A stretch of 64,000 nt of DNA, taken from positions 1-64,000 of the forward strand of contig NZ_BONW01000029.1 in assembly GCF_016862915.1 (NCBI RefSeq). The letters run 5' to 3'. Each line of letters begins with the position of its first letter. Position 1 is the stretch's first letter. The notes beneath the pieces were generated by a model. That model searched no databases and was not told where the DNA came from. It was given only the letters and a program-made list of their open reading frames with translations. This DNA comes from Plantactinospora endophytica. Lineage in GTDB: Bacteria > Actinomycetota > Actinomycetes > Mycobacteriales > Micromonosporaceae. Position numbers and translations under genes: made by a program. Positions 55,837 to 64,000 of this stretch are shown in pieces.

Positions 55837-56865
55837 ATGACGGGATCCACACGTCGGCGGTTGCCGCTGGCCCTGGCCCTGCTCGCCACGTTCGGCGCGC
55901 TCACCGGGGCGGCGCTCCGGCCCGGCGTGGCGGAGGCGAACAGCCCCGCCGTCCTCGGCGACGAGGGCGACACGCCGCTCCTGCGTGACGTGCTCGAATC
56001 GACCGGTCGCGGTTACCTACAGGCCAGGAACGCGCTGGCCAACGCCCAGGCCCGGCAGGCGAGGATCGCCGCCGAACTGCGTCGGGTGGAGGGCCGGATC
56101 GCGGAGTTGCGACCCCGGGTGGAGCAGGTGGCCCGCGCGGCGTACCGGACCGGCAGGATCGGCCCGGTGCTGGTACTCCTGCACAGCGGTTCGGCCGACG
56201 AACTCCTGGAACGGGCCCGTGGGCTGGAGGCGGTGGCGCTGCGGGACAACGACGCGCTGCGCGACCTCGGCCAGGCCCGGCAGCGGGCGGCGCGGGCGAA
56301 GCAGGCGCTGGACGCCGAGGTCGCCGAGGAACGCCGGCAACTCGCCATCATGCTGCGGCAGAAGCAGGCCGCCGAGCGGGCGCTGGCCCGGGTCGGCGGC
56401 GCCTCCACCGGCGGTTTCGTCGTCGCCAGCTCACCGGTGGCCCGACCCGCGCCGCGCGCGGCCGACGGCTCCTGGCCACCGCAGTCGTGCAGCCAACCCG
56501 ACCCGACCACCACGGGCTGCGTCACCCCGCGCACCCTGCACGCGTACGGCGAGGCCCGGAGGGCCGGCTTCACCCGGTTCACCGGGTGCTACCGCTCCGG
56601 CGGCCCGTACGAGCACCCAAAGGGGCGGGCCTGCGACTTCTCCGCCGAGGCGGGTGGCTTCCACGGTGCCGCCGAGGGGGCCGACCGGACCTACGGCAAC
56701 AACTTGGCCGCGTACTTCGTCCGCAACGCCGACCGGCTCGGTGTGCTGTACGTGATCTGGTACCGGCAGATCTGGTTGCCGACCACCGGCTGGAAGTCGT
56801 ACGGCGGAGCACACGGCGACCCGTCCAGTGACCACACCAACCACGTACACCTGTCGCTGATCTAG
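55837..56865 (+). CDS. Exported coiled-coil protein with ARB-07466-like C-terminal domain (342 aa)
   Basis: Signal peptide (RRRLPLALALLATFGALTGA), a long coiled coil (about residues 50-185, around ARQARIAAELRRVEGRIAEL and ERRQLAIMLRQKQAAERALA) as in NlpC/P60-type envelope proteins, then a C-terminal domain with GCVTPRTLHAYGEARRAGF, GRACDFSAEAGGFH and SSDHTNHVHLSLI, resembling the ARB-07466/VldE-like domain. The c-di-AMP riboswitch upstream links it to cell-wall homeostasis. ATG 55837 is 6 nt after GGAGGG. Peptidoglycan-directed role is inferred. Confidence 0.85.
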   Translation: MTGSTRRRLPLALALLATFGALTGAALRPGVAEANSPAVLGDEGDTPLLRDVLESTGRGYLQARNALANAQARQARIAAELRRVEGRIAELRPRVEQVARAAYRTGRIGPVLVLLHSGSADELLERARGLEAVALRDNDALRDLGQARQRAARAKQALDAEVAEERRQLAIMLRQKQAAERALARVGGASTGGFVVASSPVARPAPRAADGSWPPQSCSQPDPTTTGCVTPRTLHAYGEARRAGFTRFTGCYRSGGPYEHPKGRACDFSAEAGGFHGAAEGADRTYGNNLAAYFVRNADRLGVLYVIWYRQIWLPTTGWKSYGGAHGDPSSDHTNHVHLSLI

Positions 56866-56873
56866 CCGCGACA

Positions 56874-56900
56874 CCTCGGGCGGCGGTCACCGCGCCGAGG
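56874..56900. terminator. Hairpin between convergent genes
   Basis: Inverted repeat CCTCGG (56874-56879) with CCGAGG (56895-56900), with a nested CGG/CCG pair, between the exported coiled-coil gene and the GH65 gene. Confidence 0.55.
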
Positions 56901-56911
56901 CGTTGCGGCGG

Positions 56912-59287
56912 TCAGCTCGGTTCGCTCTCCGGGGTACGCCGCACCGGCGCCCGCCCGGCCGGCTGGGCCGGCTGTGGTCCGGCGCGGTGTGCCGGCGGGA
57001 TCGGCCGGGTCACCGCGTCCAGGCAGGTCACCCGGAGCGTCTCGCCGTGGTGCAGCAACTCCAGCGCGTCGTCCGGCTCGCCGTCGCGCAGCGAGTACGT
57101 CGCCTCGTGCGGCCGGACGTCCACCCGCAGGTGCACGCCCCGGTAGCGGAGCGAGAACTCCAGCCGGTCGATCCGGCTCGGCAGCCGGGGTGCGAAAGCG
57201 AGCGTCGGGGTGTGGTCGCGCAGCCCGCCGAACCCGGCCACCAGGGCGATCCAGGCGCCGGCCAGCGAGGCGACGTGCACGCCGTCCCGGGTGTTCTGGT
57301 TGAGGTCGTGCAGGTCCATCAGGGCCGCCTCGCCCAGATAGTCGTGCGCGAGTTCGAGGTGCCCGGTCTCGGCCGCCAGCACCGCCTGGGTGCAGGCCGA
57401 CAGCGACGAGTCGCGCACCGTACGCCGCTCGTAGTAGGCGAAGTTCGCCGCCTTCTCCTCGTCGGTGAACGCGTCGCCCCGCCAGTGCATCGCGAGTACC
57501 AGGTCGGCCTGCTTGATCACCTGTTTGCGGTACAGGTCGAAGTAGGGGTAGTTGAGCAGCAGCGGGTACTGCTCCGGTGGGGTGCCGGCGAAGTCCCACT
57601 CCTGATAGCGGGTGAAGCCCTCCACCTGCGGGTGTACGCCCAGCTCCGGGTCGTACGGGATGTGCATGTCGTGCGCGGCGTCCCGCCACGCGGCCATCTC
57701 CTCGTCGTCGACGCCGAGTTTCCACGCCTCCTCGCCGTGCCGGGTCGCGGCGTCGGCGGCGGCCAGCAGGTTCCGCTGGGCCATCAGGTTGGTGTAGACG
57801 TTGTCGTTCTTCACCGCCGTGTACTCGTCCGGCCCGGTCACCCCGTCCAGGTGGAACCGGCCGTGCCGGTCGTGGTGCCCGAGCGAGCGCCACAGCCGGG
57901 CGGTCTCCACCAGCAGTTCCAGCCCGACCTCGCGTTCGAACTGCTCGTCCTCGGTCGCCTGCACGTACCGGCGTACCGCGTCGGCGATGTCGGCCGCGAT
58001 GTGGAACCCGGCCGTGCCGGCCGGCCAGTACGCCGAGGTCTCCTGGCCCCGGATGGTCCGCCACGGGAAGGCGGCGCCGTGCAGCCCGAGCGTCCGGGCC
58101 CGCTCCTGGGCCAGGTGCAGGGTGGAGTGCCGCCAGCGCAGCGCCGAGGCGACCGCCGACGGCAGGGTGTAGGTAAGCACCGGCAGCACGAAGGTCTCGG
58201 TGTCCCAGAAGGCGTGCCCGTCGTAGCCCGGCCCGGTCAGCCCCTTCGCGGCGATCGGCCGCAGCTCGGCCCGGGCGCCGGCCTGGAGCACGTGGAAGAG
58301 TCCGAACCGGACCGCCTGCTGCACCTCCGGGTCGCCCTCGACCCGCACGTCGGAGTCGTCCCAGAAGGTGTCGAGATAGCGCCGCTGCTCGGTGCAGAGA
58401 CCGTCCCAGCCGGAGAACTTCGCGCCGGCCAGCGCCGCCGCCACCTGGTCGCGCAGTGCCGGGCGGGACCGCCGGCTCGACCAGCCGTACGCGACGAACT
58501 TCACCACCCGGAGCTGCTCACCCGGCTTGATCACGGAGGTGACAGTGGTCCTGGCCCAGTCCTCGTACGCCTCGGTGCCGACCAGCTTGCGCTCCGGCCC
58601 GTGCACCTCGTGGCTCATCGAGACGGCCAGCCGCAGCCCGCTCGCCTTGGTCCGGTGGATCAGCAGCGCGCCGTCGCTGTGCACCAGGTGCTCCTCGGAC
58701 TGCAACGGCGACTCCAGCACCGCCGCCACCCGGGGGTCCCGGCTCTGCGCCGGCAGTTGCTCGTTGGCGACCAGTTCGGACTGGACGATCAGCCGCATCG
58801 GGCCGTCGACCGGCTCCACCCGGTATTCGATCGCGGCCACCGAGCGCTGGGTGAACGAGACCAGCCGGGTCGAGCAGATCCGCACCGTACGCCCGGCCGG
58901 GGAGCGCCACTCGACCGACCGTTGCAGGGTGCCGCCGCGCAGGTCGAGCACGCGTTCGTGGCTGAGCAGTTCGCCGTACCGGACGTCGAACGGCTCGTCG
59001 TCGACGAGCAGCCGGATCGGCTTGCCGTTGGTGACGTTGACGATCGTCTGGCCGGACTCGGGAAAGCCGTACCCGGCCTCCGCGTAGGGCAGCGGACGCA
59101 GCTCGTAGAAGGAGTTCAGGTACGTCCCGGGCAGGCCGTGCGGCTCGCCCTCGTCCAGGTTGCCGCGCAGCCCGATGTGCCCGTTGGAGAGTGCGAAGAC
59201 CGATTCGGCCTGGGCGAGTACGTCCAGGTCGAGCCGGGTCTCCCGGACGTGCCACGGCTCGACGGGATAGGCCCGTTCCCGGATCAT
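56912..59287 (-). CDS. GH65-family disaccharide phosphorylase/hydrolase (791 aa)
   Basis: Family 65 enzyme (maltose, trehalose or kojibiose phosphorylase type): N-terminal beta domain (ALSNGHIGLRGNLDEGEPHG, LNSFYELRPLPYAEAGYGF), (alpha/alpha)6 barrel with GHAFWDTETFVLPVL and catalytic Glu488 in DGVTGPDEYTAVKND, phosphate-binding-type loop in the C-terminal part and a beta C-terminus. ATG 59287 after GGAGGCG. It lies just downstream of a beta-phosphoglucomutase-like gene, the classic pair that turns disaccharide + phosphate into beta-glucose-1-phosphate and then glucose-6-phosphate. Exact disaccharide unknown. Confidence 0.93.
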   Translation of the reverse strand: MIRERAYPVEPWHVRETRLDLDVLAQAESVFALSNGHIGLRGNLDEGEPHGLPGTYLNSFYELRPLPYAEAGYGFPESGQTIVNVTNGKPIRLLVDDEPFDVRYGELLSHERVLDLRGGTLQRSVEWRSPAGRTVRICSTRLVSFTQRSVAAIEYRVEPVDGPMRLIVQSELVANEQLPAQSRDPRVAAVLESPLQSEEHLVHSDGALLIHRTKASGLRLAVSMSHEVHGPERKLVGTEAYEDWARTTVTSVIKPGEQLRVVKFVAYGWSSRRSRPALRDQVAAALAGAKFSGWDGLCTEQRRYLDTFWDDSDVRVEGDPEVQQAVRFGLFHVLQAGARAELRPIAAKGLTGPGYDGHAFWDTETFVLPVLTYTLPSAVASALRWRHSTLHLAQERARTLGLHGAAFPWRTIRGQETSAYWPAGTAGFHIAADIADAVRRYVQATEDEQFEREVGLELLVETARLWRSLGHHDRHGRFHLDGVTGPDEYTAVKNDNVYTNLMAQRNLLAAADAATRHGEEAWKLGVDDEEMAAWRDAAHDMHIPYDPELGVHPQVEGFTRYQEWDFAGTPPEQYPLLLNYPYFDLYRKQVIKQADLVLAMHWRGDAFTDEEKAANFAYYERRTVRDSSLSACTQAVLAAETGHLELAHDYLGEAALMDLHDLNQNTRDGVHVASLAGAWIALVAGFGGLRDHTPTLAFAPRLPSRIDRLEFSLRYRGVHLRVDVRPHEATYSLRDGEPDDALELLHHGETLRVTCLDAVTRPIPPAHRAGPQPAQPAGRAPVRRTPESEPS

Positions 59288-59303
59288 CGGCGCCTCCTCG
59301 CAG

Positions 59304-60140
59304 TCACCGGACCACCCCCGGCCCGGCGTCCGCCGCTCCGGCACCACCCCGGCCGGCCTCCGCCGGTTCGCCGCCGCCGGCCTCGGCACCGCGCGGTTCC
59401 GCGTCGCCGAGCAGCTCGGACAGGTCGCGCACCACGATGTCGGCGCCGTGCTCACGTAACGCGTCGGCCTGGCCCACCCGGTCCACCCCGACCACGTAAC
59501 CGAAGTTGCCGGCCCGGCCCGCCGCCACACCGGCCAGTGCGTCCTCGAAGACCACGGCCTGGTCGGGGCGGACCCCGAGCAGTTCGGCGCCGGCCAGGAA
59601 GGTGTCCGGGTGCGGCTTGCCGCGCAGTCCGCGTTGCCGGGCGACGACTCCGTCCACCCTGGCCTCGACCAGCGGTTCGAGCCCGGCGGAGGCGAGCACG
59701 TCGCCGGCGTTGGCGCTGGCCGAGACGACGGCTCGGCGCAGTCCGGCCGCCCGCGCCGCGTGCAGGTAGGTCACCGATCCCTGGTACGGCAGCACACCGT
59801 CGTCGTGGATCCGCTGGAGCAGGATGACGTTCTTCCGGTTGCCCACCCCGTTGACGGTGTCGGCGCTCGGCGGGTCGTCCGGTTCCCCCTCCGGCAGGGT
59901 GATCTGCCGGGAGGCGAGGAACGTGCGTACCCCGTCGGCCCGGGGACGGCCGTCGACGTACCGGTTGTAGTCGTCGCCCGGGTCGTACGGCCGGAACGGC
60001 TCACCGGTGCGCTCGGCGCGGCGCCGGAGGAAGTCGTCGAAGGTCTGCGCCCAGGCCGCGTTGTGTACGCGGGCGGTCTGGGTCAGCACGCCGTCGAGGT
60101 CGAAGAGACAGGCGGTCACGTGCGCGGGTAGGCCCAACAC
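59304..60140 (-). CDS. Beta-phosphoglucomutase-like HAD hydrolase (about 278 aa)
   Basis: HAD motifs: nucleophile [20 protein letters not shown], motif [14 protein letters not shown], motif III Lys in [16 protein letters not shown] and acidic [12 protein letters not shown]. Subfamily-IA cap domain between. With the adjacent GH65 gene (16 bp downstream, same strand) it should isomerise beta-glucose-1-phosphate to glucose-6-phosphate. Start is uncertain: GTG 60140 ([15 protein letters not shown] follows) or GTG 60176; neither has a strong ribosome site. The C-terminal 35 residues are Ala/Gly/Glu-rich, a low-complexity tail. Confidence 0.9.
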   Translation of the reverse strand: MLGLPAHVTACLFDLDGVLTQTARVHNAAWAQTFDDFLRRRAERTGEPFRPYDPGDDYNRYVDGRPRADGVRTFLASRQITLPEGEPDDPPSADTVNGVGNRKNVILLQRIHDDGVLPYQGSVTYLHAARAAGLRRAVVSASANAGDVLASAGLEPLVEARVDGVVARQRGLRGKPHPDTFLAGAELLGVRPDQAVVFEDALAGVAAGRAGNFGYVVGVDRVGQADALREHGADIVVRDLSELLGDAEPRGAEAGGGEPAEAGRGGAGAADAGPGVVR

Positions 60141-60208
60141 GCCTATCAACTTAACCGGGGTGATCCCGACCGGCACGGTTTACGCCCCGGCCACGCCGAT
60201 GCGTCGAA

Positions 60209-60244
60209 GGGCTTCCCCGGCGACCGTCGCCGCCGGGGAAGCCC
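60209..60244 (-). terminator. Strong terminator after the multicopper oxidase gene
   Basis: Perfect 14-bp stem (60209-60222 with 60231-60244), 8-nt loop, 6 bp downstream of the oxidase stop on the minus strand and upstream of the HAD gene. It should separate the two transcripts. Confidence 0.85.
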
Positions 60245-60250
60245 CGCGGC

Positions 60251-61786
60251 TCACCGGTGCTCGGCGTGCCCGTGCCCGCTCGGTGGCCGGCCCGCCCGCT
60301 GGCCCGGCTCGACCACCACGAACTGCCCCATCATCCCCTGGTCCTCGTGTAGGAGCAGGTGGCAGTGGAACATGTACGGCATGTTCGGGTCGGCGTGGTC
60401 GGCGAACCGGGCGATGATCCGGATCTCCTCGCCGCCGGTGACGAGGATGGTGTCCTTCCAGCCCCGAAGCTCCGGCGGCGGTTGGCGACCGTCCACCGAG
60501 AGCACCTGGAACTGCACGTCGTGCACGTGGAAACTGTGCGGCGTGGCGTCCTGCTTCTCGATCTCCCAGATTTCGGTGGCGCCCCGGGTGACCGCGAAGT
60601 CGATCCGGTCCAGGTCCATCTTCCGACCGTTGATCTCGCGTCCGTTGAGCCGGAACCGCCGGGTCTCGGTGGCCGTGGCCGGGTCGAGCCGCTCGACCGG
60701 TGTCAGCCGGTCCGGCACCTCCGGTGACGGCGCGAGCCGGTTGCCGGCCCGCAGTTCGAGGACGTCGAAGGTGTCGTCGCCGCCGGTGAACCGGCCGCCG
60801 AGGAATTCGAGACCCTGGTTCGGCGGATAGCTACGCAGCACCGCCCGCTCGGCCGGCCGCACCGTCACCACGATCTCGGCGCGCTCGCCCGGCGAGAGCC
60901 GGATCCGCCCGGTCCGGTGCGGGCGTTCCAGCAGCCCGCCGTCGGTGCCGACGAGGGCGAAGGTGCGGTCGTCGGCGAACCCGAAGTCGTACGTCCGGGC
61001 GTTCGAGCCGTTGAGCAGCCGCAGCCGGACCCGTTCGGTGCTGACGTCGAGATACGGTCCGACGGTCCCGTTGACCAGCAGCGTGTCGCCGAGGATGCCG
61101 GTACCGCCGATTCCGCCCTGGTCCGTGTCGAGCCGCCCGTCCGACTCGAACTTGCGGTCCTGCACGATCACCGGGATGTCGTCGACGCCGTACCGGCGGG
61201 GCAGCGGCAGTCCGGCCGACGGCTCGTCGTCCAGCAGGAACATTCCGGCCATGCCCCGGTAGACGTGCTCGGCGGTCCGGCCGTGCGGGTGCGGGTGGTA
61301 CCAGAGCGTGGCAGCGGGCTGGTCGACGGTCCAGTGCGGCGACCAGGTCGCGCCGGGCCGGACCATCTGGTGCGGGCCGCCGTCCATCGCCGCCGGCAGG
61401 TGCATGCCGTGCCAGTGCACGCTGGTCGGCTCGCCGATCCCGTTGACCACGTTGACCACCACCTGCTCACCGCGGTTGGCCCGCAGCGTCGGGCCGAGGT
61501 AGTCGCCGTTGAAGCCCCAGGTGTCGGTCGGCCCGCCCTGGCCGAAGTCACGCCGGCCGGGCTGGGCCCGCAGGTCGAAGACGCGGCGGCCACGGTCGTC
61601 GATCCGCGACTGCGCCAGCGGCGGTACGGCGAGCCGGTTGACGAAGTCCACCTTCCCGCTGGTGTCCACGGCGTTGCTGGTCCAGACCCAGGTGCCCACC
61701 GCCGTGCCGACCCCGCAGAGCAGCAGCAGCACCGAGCAGACTCCGAGCAGCACCGCGAGCCACCGTCGTGATCCCCCGCCGGCCAT
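60251..61786 (-). CDS. Multicopper oxidase (511 aa)
   Basis: Three cupredoxin domains with all four copper motifs: SVHWHGMHLP, WYHPHPHGRT, HSFHVHDVQF and MFHCHLLLHEDQGMMG (type 1 Cys/His and axial Met). An N-terminal hydrophobic segment (WLAVLLGVCSVLLLLCGVG) anchors or exports it; no twin-Arg motif is obvious (only SRRW). Likely oxidises Cu(I), Mn(II) or phenolics outside the cell. ATG 61786 follows GGAGGT; ATG 61801 overlaps that site. The palindromic operator directly upstream suggests metal-responsive repression. Confidence 0.93.
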   Translation of the reverse strand: MAGGGSRRWLAVLLGVCSVLLLLCGVGTAVGTWVWTSNAVDTSGKVDFVNRLAVPPLAQSRIDDRGRRVFDLRAQPGRRDFGQGGPTDTWGFNGDYLGPTLRANRGEQVVVNVVNGIGEPTSVHWHGMHLPAAMDGGPHQMVRPGATWSPHWTVDQPAATLWYHPHPHGRTAEHVYRGMAGMFLLDDEPSAGLPLPRRYGVDDIPVIVQDRKFESDGRLDTDQGGIGGTGILGDTLLVNGTVGPYLDVSTERVRLRLLNGSNARTYDFGFADDRTFALVGTDGGLLERPHRTGRIRLSPGERAEIVVTVRPAERAVLRSYPPNQGLEFLGGRFTGGDDTFDVLELRAGNRLAPSPEVPDRLTPVERLDPATATETRRFRLNGREINGRKMDLDRIDFAVTRGATEIWEIEKQDATPHSFHVHDVQFQVLSVDGRQPPPELRGWKDTILVTGGEEIRIIARFADHADPNMPYMFHCHLLLHEDQGMMGQFVVVEPGQRAGRPPSGHGHAEHR

Positions 61787-61801
61787 TCCGACACCTCCCA
61801 T

Positions 61802-61830
61802 AAGTCAGGTCACTACATGTAGCCTGACTT
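61802..61830. promoter_or_regulatory. Nested palindromes: candidate operator of the multicopper oxidase
   Basis: Outer arms AAGTCAGG (61802-61809) and CCTGACTT (61823-61830) flank an inner perfect palindrome CTACATGTAG (61813-61822). The core ACATGT with flanking TA resembles BlaI/CopY-type operators (TACAnnTGTA). It lies just upstream of the oxidase start and would occlude its promoter. The regulator gene is not in view. Confidence 0.6.
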
Positions 61831-62007
61831 CATATGGGAGCCGCGTCCATGCCGGACGACGGAACTCAGGGGAGGTTCAGGGAGACCCGGACGCACCCTC
61901 CGGGGACCGCCCACCGAGCCACCGCTGTTCGACCAGCCGGCGTACCCGTCGGCGAGGACGCTTCGGACCGGGTGGCCGGGTTACCTCGGCTTGCGGGTGT
62001 GGCCGGG

Positions 62008-62472
62008 TTACCTCGGCTTGAGCGTCCAGTGCACCGTCATCTCGGTGGTCGGCGCACCGTCCTCGGTGCCGATCTCGACCGACACCGGGAACTCCGGGCG
62101 GTCTCCGGCCTCGAACTCGGCCAGCACCTCGGCGGCCGGCCGACCCAGCCGGGCGGTCGCGCGTACCGCGCCCATCGCCAGCCGCCGGTAGCGGATCTCC
62201 GCCCCGGTGGCCAGCGGTACCGCACGCTCGAAGAGCTGCCCGAACGCGGCCAGCACCACCGCACCGGAGGCGGTCTCGCCGAGCGTGAACAGCGCTCCGG
62301 CGTGCGGGCCGCCGACGTGGTTGTGCGTCGGCGGCGAGTCGGGCAGCCGGACGACGGCCCGCATTCCGTCGGCGCCGTCCGGCGTCACCTCGACGAGTTC
62401 GAACCCGAGGGTCCGGGCGAACGGCACGGCCTGGAGCAGTCCAACGGCGATCTGCCGTACGTCGGGAGCCAT
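62008..62472 (-). CDS. DUF4442 hotdog-fold thioesterase-like protein (154 aa)
   Basis: Hotdog fold of the PaaI/DUF4442 group: TLGFELVEVTPDGADGMRA, the helix entry NHVGGPHAGALFTLGETASG and GAEIRYRRLAMGAVRATARL. Probably hydrolyses an acyl-CoA or binds acyl chains; the catalytic acidic residue of PaaI enzymes (Glu in GETASG) is present. ATG 62472. Free-standing between the oxidase and the membrane protein gene. Confidence 0.88.
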   Translation of the reverse strand: MAPDVRQIAVGLLQAVPFARTLGFELVEVTPDGADGMRAVVRLPDSPPTHNHVGGPHAGALFTLGETASGAVVLAAFGQLFERAVPLATGAEIRYRRLAMGAVRATARLGRPAAEVLAEFEAGDRPEFPVSVEIGTEDGAPTTEMTVHWTLKPR

Positions 62473-62521
62473 GGCCGTACGCTACTTGCTGGTAACTTCC
62501 GTCGGCAAGGCCCGTACTACC

Positions 62522-63643
62522 TCAGAAGAGGTCGCCCAGGCTCCGCAGGATCTCGGCGTAGAAGTTGCCGTCGATGCTGCGGAAGAACGCGAACGGCTGG
62601 TGCGGGCTGCCGAAGAACGGCCGCAGCGTCCAGGCCAACTGGGTACCGACGAACCCGAACAGCAGGATCCAGATGTAGAGCAGCGTCATGCTGGCCGGGC
62701 GCTGACCGCTCGACGGGGAGTGCGGCGCACCCGGGTGCCCGGTCGAGTACGGACCCACCGGGCGGTAGCCGGCGTACTGCGGCGCGAACTGCCCCGGCAC
62801 CGGCTGAACCTGGGCCGGCACCATCTGCACCGGAGCCGGAGCCGCCGGTACGAGAGCCGGAGCCGCCTGCGCAGGTGCCGGAGCCGCCGCCTCGACCGGT
62901 GCCGGCGGGGTGACGGGGGTCGGGGCGGCCGGCGTCGGGCCGTCGCCGTTGACGGTGGTCGGCGGGGCGGTCGCCGCGACCGGGGTCTCGCCGTTCACCG
63001 CGCCGACCGCGACCGGCACCGGCTGCGGCGTCGCCACCTGCGCGGGCGCCGCCCGGCCGTTGCCGTGGACCGGTACGGCCACCGCCGGCTGGCCGGCGAC
63101 CGTCGCCAGGGCCGGCTGGCCGGCGGCGACCGGGGTCGGGGCGAGCAGTCCGTGCGCGTTGAGCACCTGCATGCCGCCGGTCAGGAAGCGCAGTCCGACC
63201 AGCGCCGACAGGGTCAGGATCGCCACGTTGAGCAGCTTGAAGAAGGCGTAGTCCGGCGCGGTGATCAGGAAGAACAGGCTGATCGGCGCGAACGCCACGG
63301 CCAGCATCGAGGTGACCGTGATCGCGACCATCACCATCGAGATGGCCTGCCGTACCGACAGCCGCGCCCCGAAGACCAGGTTGAACAGGTAGAGCGTCGG
63401 CAGGCAGATGGCCAGCGTGACCAGGAACAGCAGCGGCAGCTTCACCGCCGAGGTCAGCGCCATCAGGAAGCTGTGGAAGGCACCGAGCACGGCGCCGTAA
63501 CAGGCCAGCGCGATCGCCGAGCTGGCCAGCATGTGGCCGGTGAGCGAGTTGAGGTCGCGCTCCTCGACGATCTGCTGCCAGATGCTCTGCCGGTCGCGGA
63601 GAATCCGCTCGATCACGAGCAGGCCGGGTCTTTCCTGGGACAC
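62522..63643 (-). CDS. Multi-pass membrane protein with Pro/Ala-rich cytoplasmic linker (373 aa)
   Basis: About five membrane helices in residues 35-175 (HMLASSAIALACYGAVLGAF, LPLLFLVTLAICLPTLYLFN, ISMVMVAITVTSMLAVAFAP), recalling Yip1-like proteins, then a Pro/Ala/Val linker of about 130 residues (AAPAPVQMVPAQVQPVPG) and a final helix (MTLLYIWILLFGFVGTQLAW) followed by a short tail. GTG 63643 lies after AGGAGA. No catalytic motif. Role unknown; envelope or division-related functions are speculation. Confidence 0.75.
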   Translation of the reverse strand: MSQERPGLLVIERILRDRQSIWQQIVEERDLNSLTGHMLASSAIALACYGAVLGAFHSFLMALTSAVKLPLLFLVTLAICLPTLYLFNLVFGARLSVRQAISMVMVAITVTSMLAVAFAPISLFFLITAPDYAFFKLLNVAILTLSALVGLRFLTGGMQVLNAHGLLAPTPVAAGQPALATVAGQPAVAVPVHGNGRAAPAQVATPQPVPVAVGAVNGETPVAATAPPTTVNGDGPTPAAPTPVTPPAPVEAAAPAPAQAAPALVPAAPAPVQMVPAQVQPVPGQFAPQYAGYRPVGPYSTGHPGAPHSPSSGQRPASMTLLYIWILLFGFVGTQLAWTLRPFFGSPHQPFAFFRSIDGNFYAEILRSLGDLF

Positions 63644-63707
63644 GAGCGACTCTCCTAACAGGACCACCACGGATGTGAATCGACTGACGCTAGAGGACGT
63701 GGGGCGC

Positions 63708-64000
63708 TCAGCGCCACCCCACGTCGATCCGGTCGCCGCGCTCGTCGAAGAAGTGCAGGGCGTCCATGCGTACCGAGACGGCCATCGGGTGGCCGGCGGT
63801 GACCGCCGGGTACGGCGCCAGCCGTACCGCGAGTTCGGCCGGGCGGCGGTGGTGCCGGCCCGGATCGTTCAGCACGCTGGTCCGGGAACCCCGGGGACTC
63901 CGGACGTCCAGGCTCGACTGGTCCGGCCCGCCGGTACGCCCGGTCAGCCGCTGCATCACCTGGCCGAGCCGCCGCAGCCCCCGGCCGGCCCCGGTCGGCC
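63708..64000 (-). CDS. Sugar ABC transporter ATPase, C-terminal part (truncated by window edge)
   Basis: The frame is open to the right window edge, with GRGLRRLGQVMQRLTG and the ending VSVRMDALHFFDERGDRIDV, the TOBE-type regulatory end of UgpC/MsmK-like ATPases that energise several sugar importers. Only 97 residues are visible; Walker motifs lie outside. It may continue an operon to the right of the window. Confidence 0.75.
   Translation of the reverse strand, partial: PTGAGRGLRRLGQVMQRLTGRTGGPDQSSLDVRSPRGSRTSVLNDPGRHHRRPAELAVRLAPYPAVTAGHPMAVSVRMDALHFFDERGDRIDVGWR

Overview
The window is chromosomal DNA from a very high-G+C actinobacterium. Gene density, GTG starts, GGAGG-type ribosome sites and the family mix (a DUF6244-type protein, a TIGR04222 membrane protein, a SARP/NB-ARC regulator, a GH10+CBM2 xylanase, a ydaO-type riboswitch before a cell-wall-like gene) fit Micromonosporaceae; the genus cannot be fixed from sequence alone.

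Left part (1-13953): an accessory island ending at a tRNA-Arg(CCT). It carries a tightly packed leftward operon of five genes: a putative PD-(D/E)XK nuclease, a 475-aa protein, a 945-aa protein, a 360-aa protein and an 1856-aa helicase with DUF1998-type C-terminus. By composition it looks like an anti-phage system around a DruE-like helicase, but with partners I cannot match to a named system. Between the operon and the tRNA lie an IS481 fragment and a serine-integrase remnant whose 3' end runs into the tRNA. The island's other end is presumably left of the window.

Transition zone (14 to 21 kb): a DUF6244-type gene, a small membrane protein, a secreted Cys-rich PLA2-like protein coupled to a membrane-anchored parvulin foldase, a LuxR-type response regulator, and decaying genes (an FAD/NAD(P)-binding protein, an internally deleted SDR, a frameshifted MerR).

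Central core (21 to 44.5 kb): small regulator/enzyme modules (ArsR-type HTH + SRPBCC, YciI + ECF sigma with a Thr-rich repeat ORF between them, AraC + VOC, WYL regulator + SnoaL), a secreted xylanase, exporters (LysE, an MFS gene interrupted by one stop beside HxlR), DedA, NUDIX, an MRJP/yellow-like protein, a kinase / kinase-like / response-regulator triad, an AI-2E transporter and an F420-dependent-type oxidoreductase.

Right part (44.5 to 64 kb): a large SARP-NB-ARC-TPR regulator, an LppU-like membrane protein, an extracytoplasmic electron-transfer module (ferric-reductase-like protein, FMN-binding protein, ApbE), a TIGR04222 protein, an alpha/beta hydrolase, a secreted NucA/NucB-type DNase, a c-di-AMP-riboswitch-controlled exported coiled-coil protein, a GH65 phosphorylase with a beta-phosphoglucomutase-like HAD, a multicopper oxidase behind a palindromic operator, a DUF4442 thioesterase-like protein, a multi-pass membrane protein and the end of a sugar ABC ATPase.
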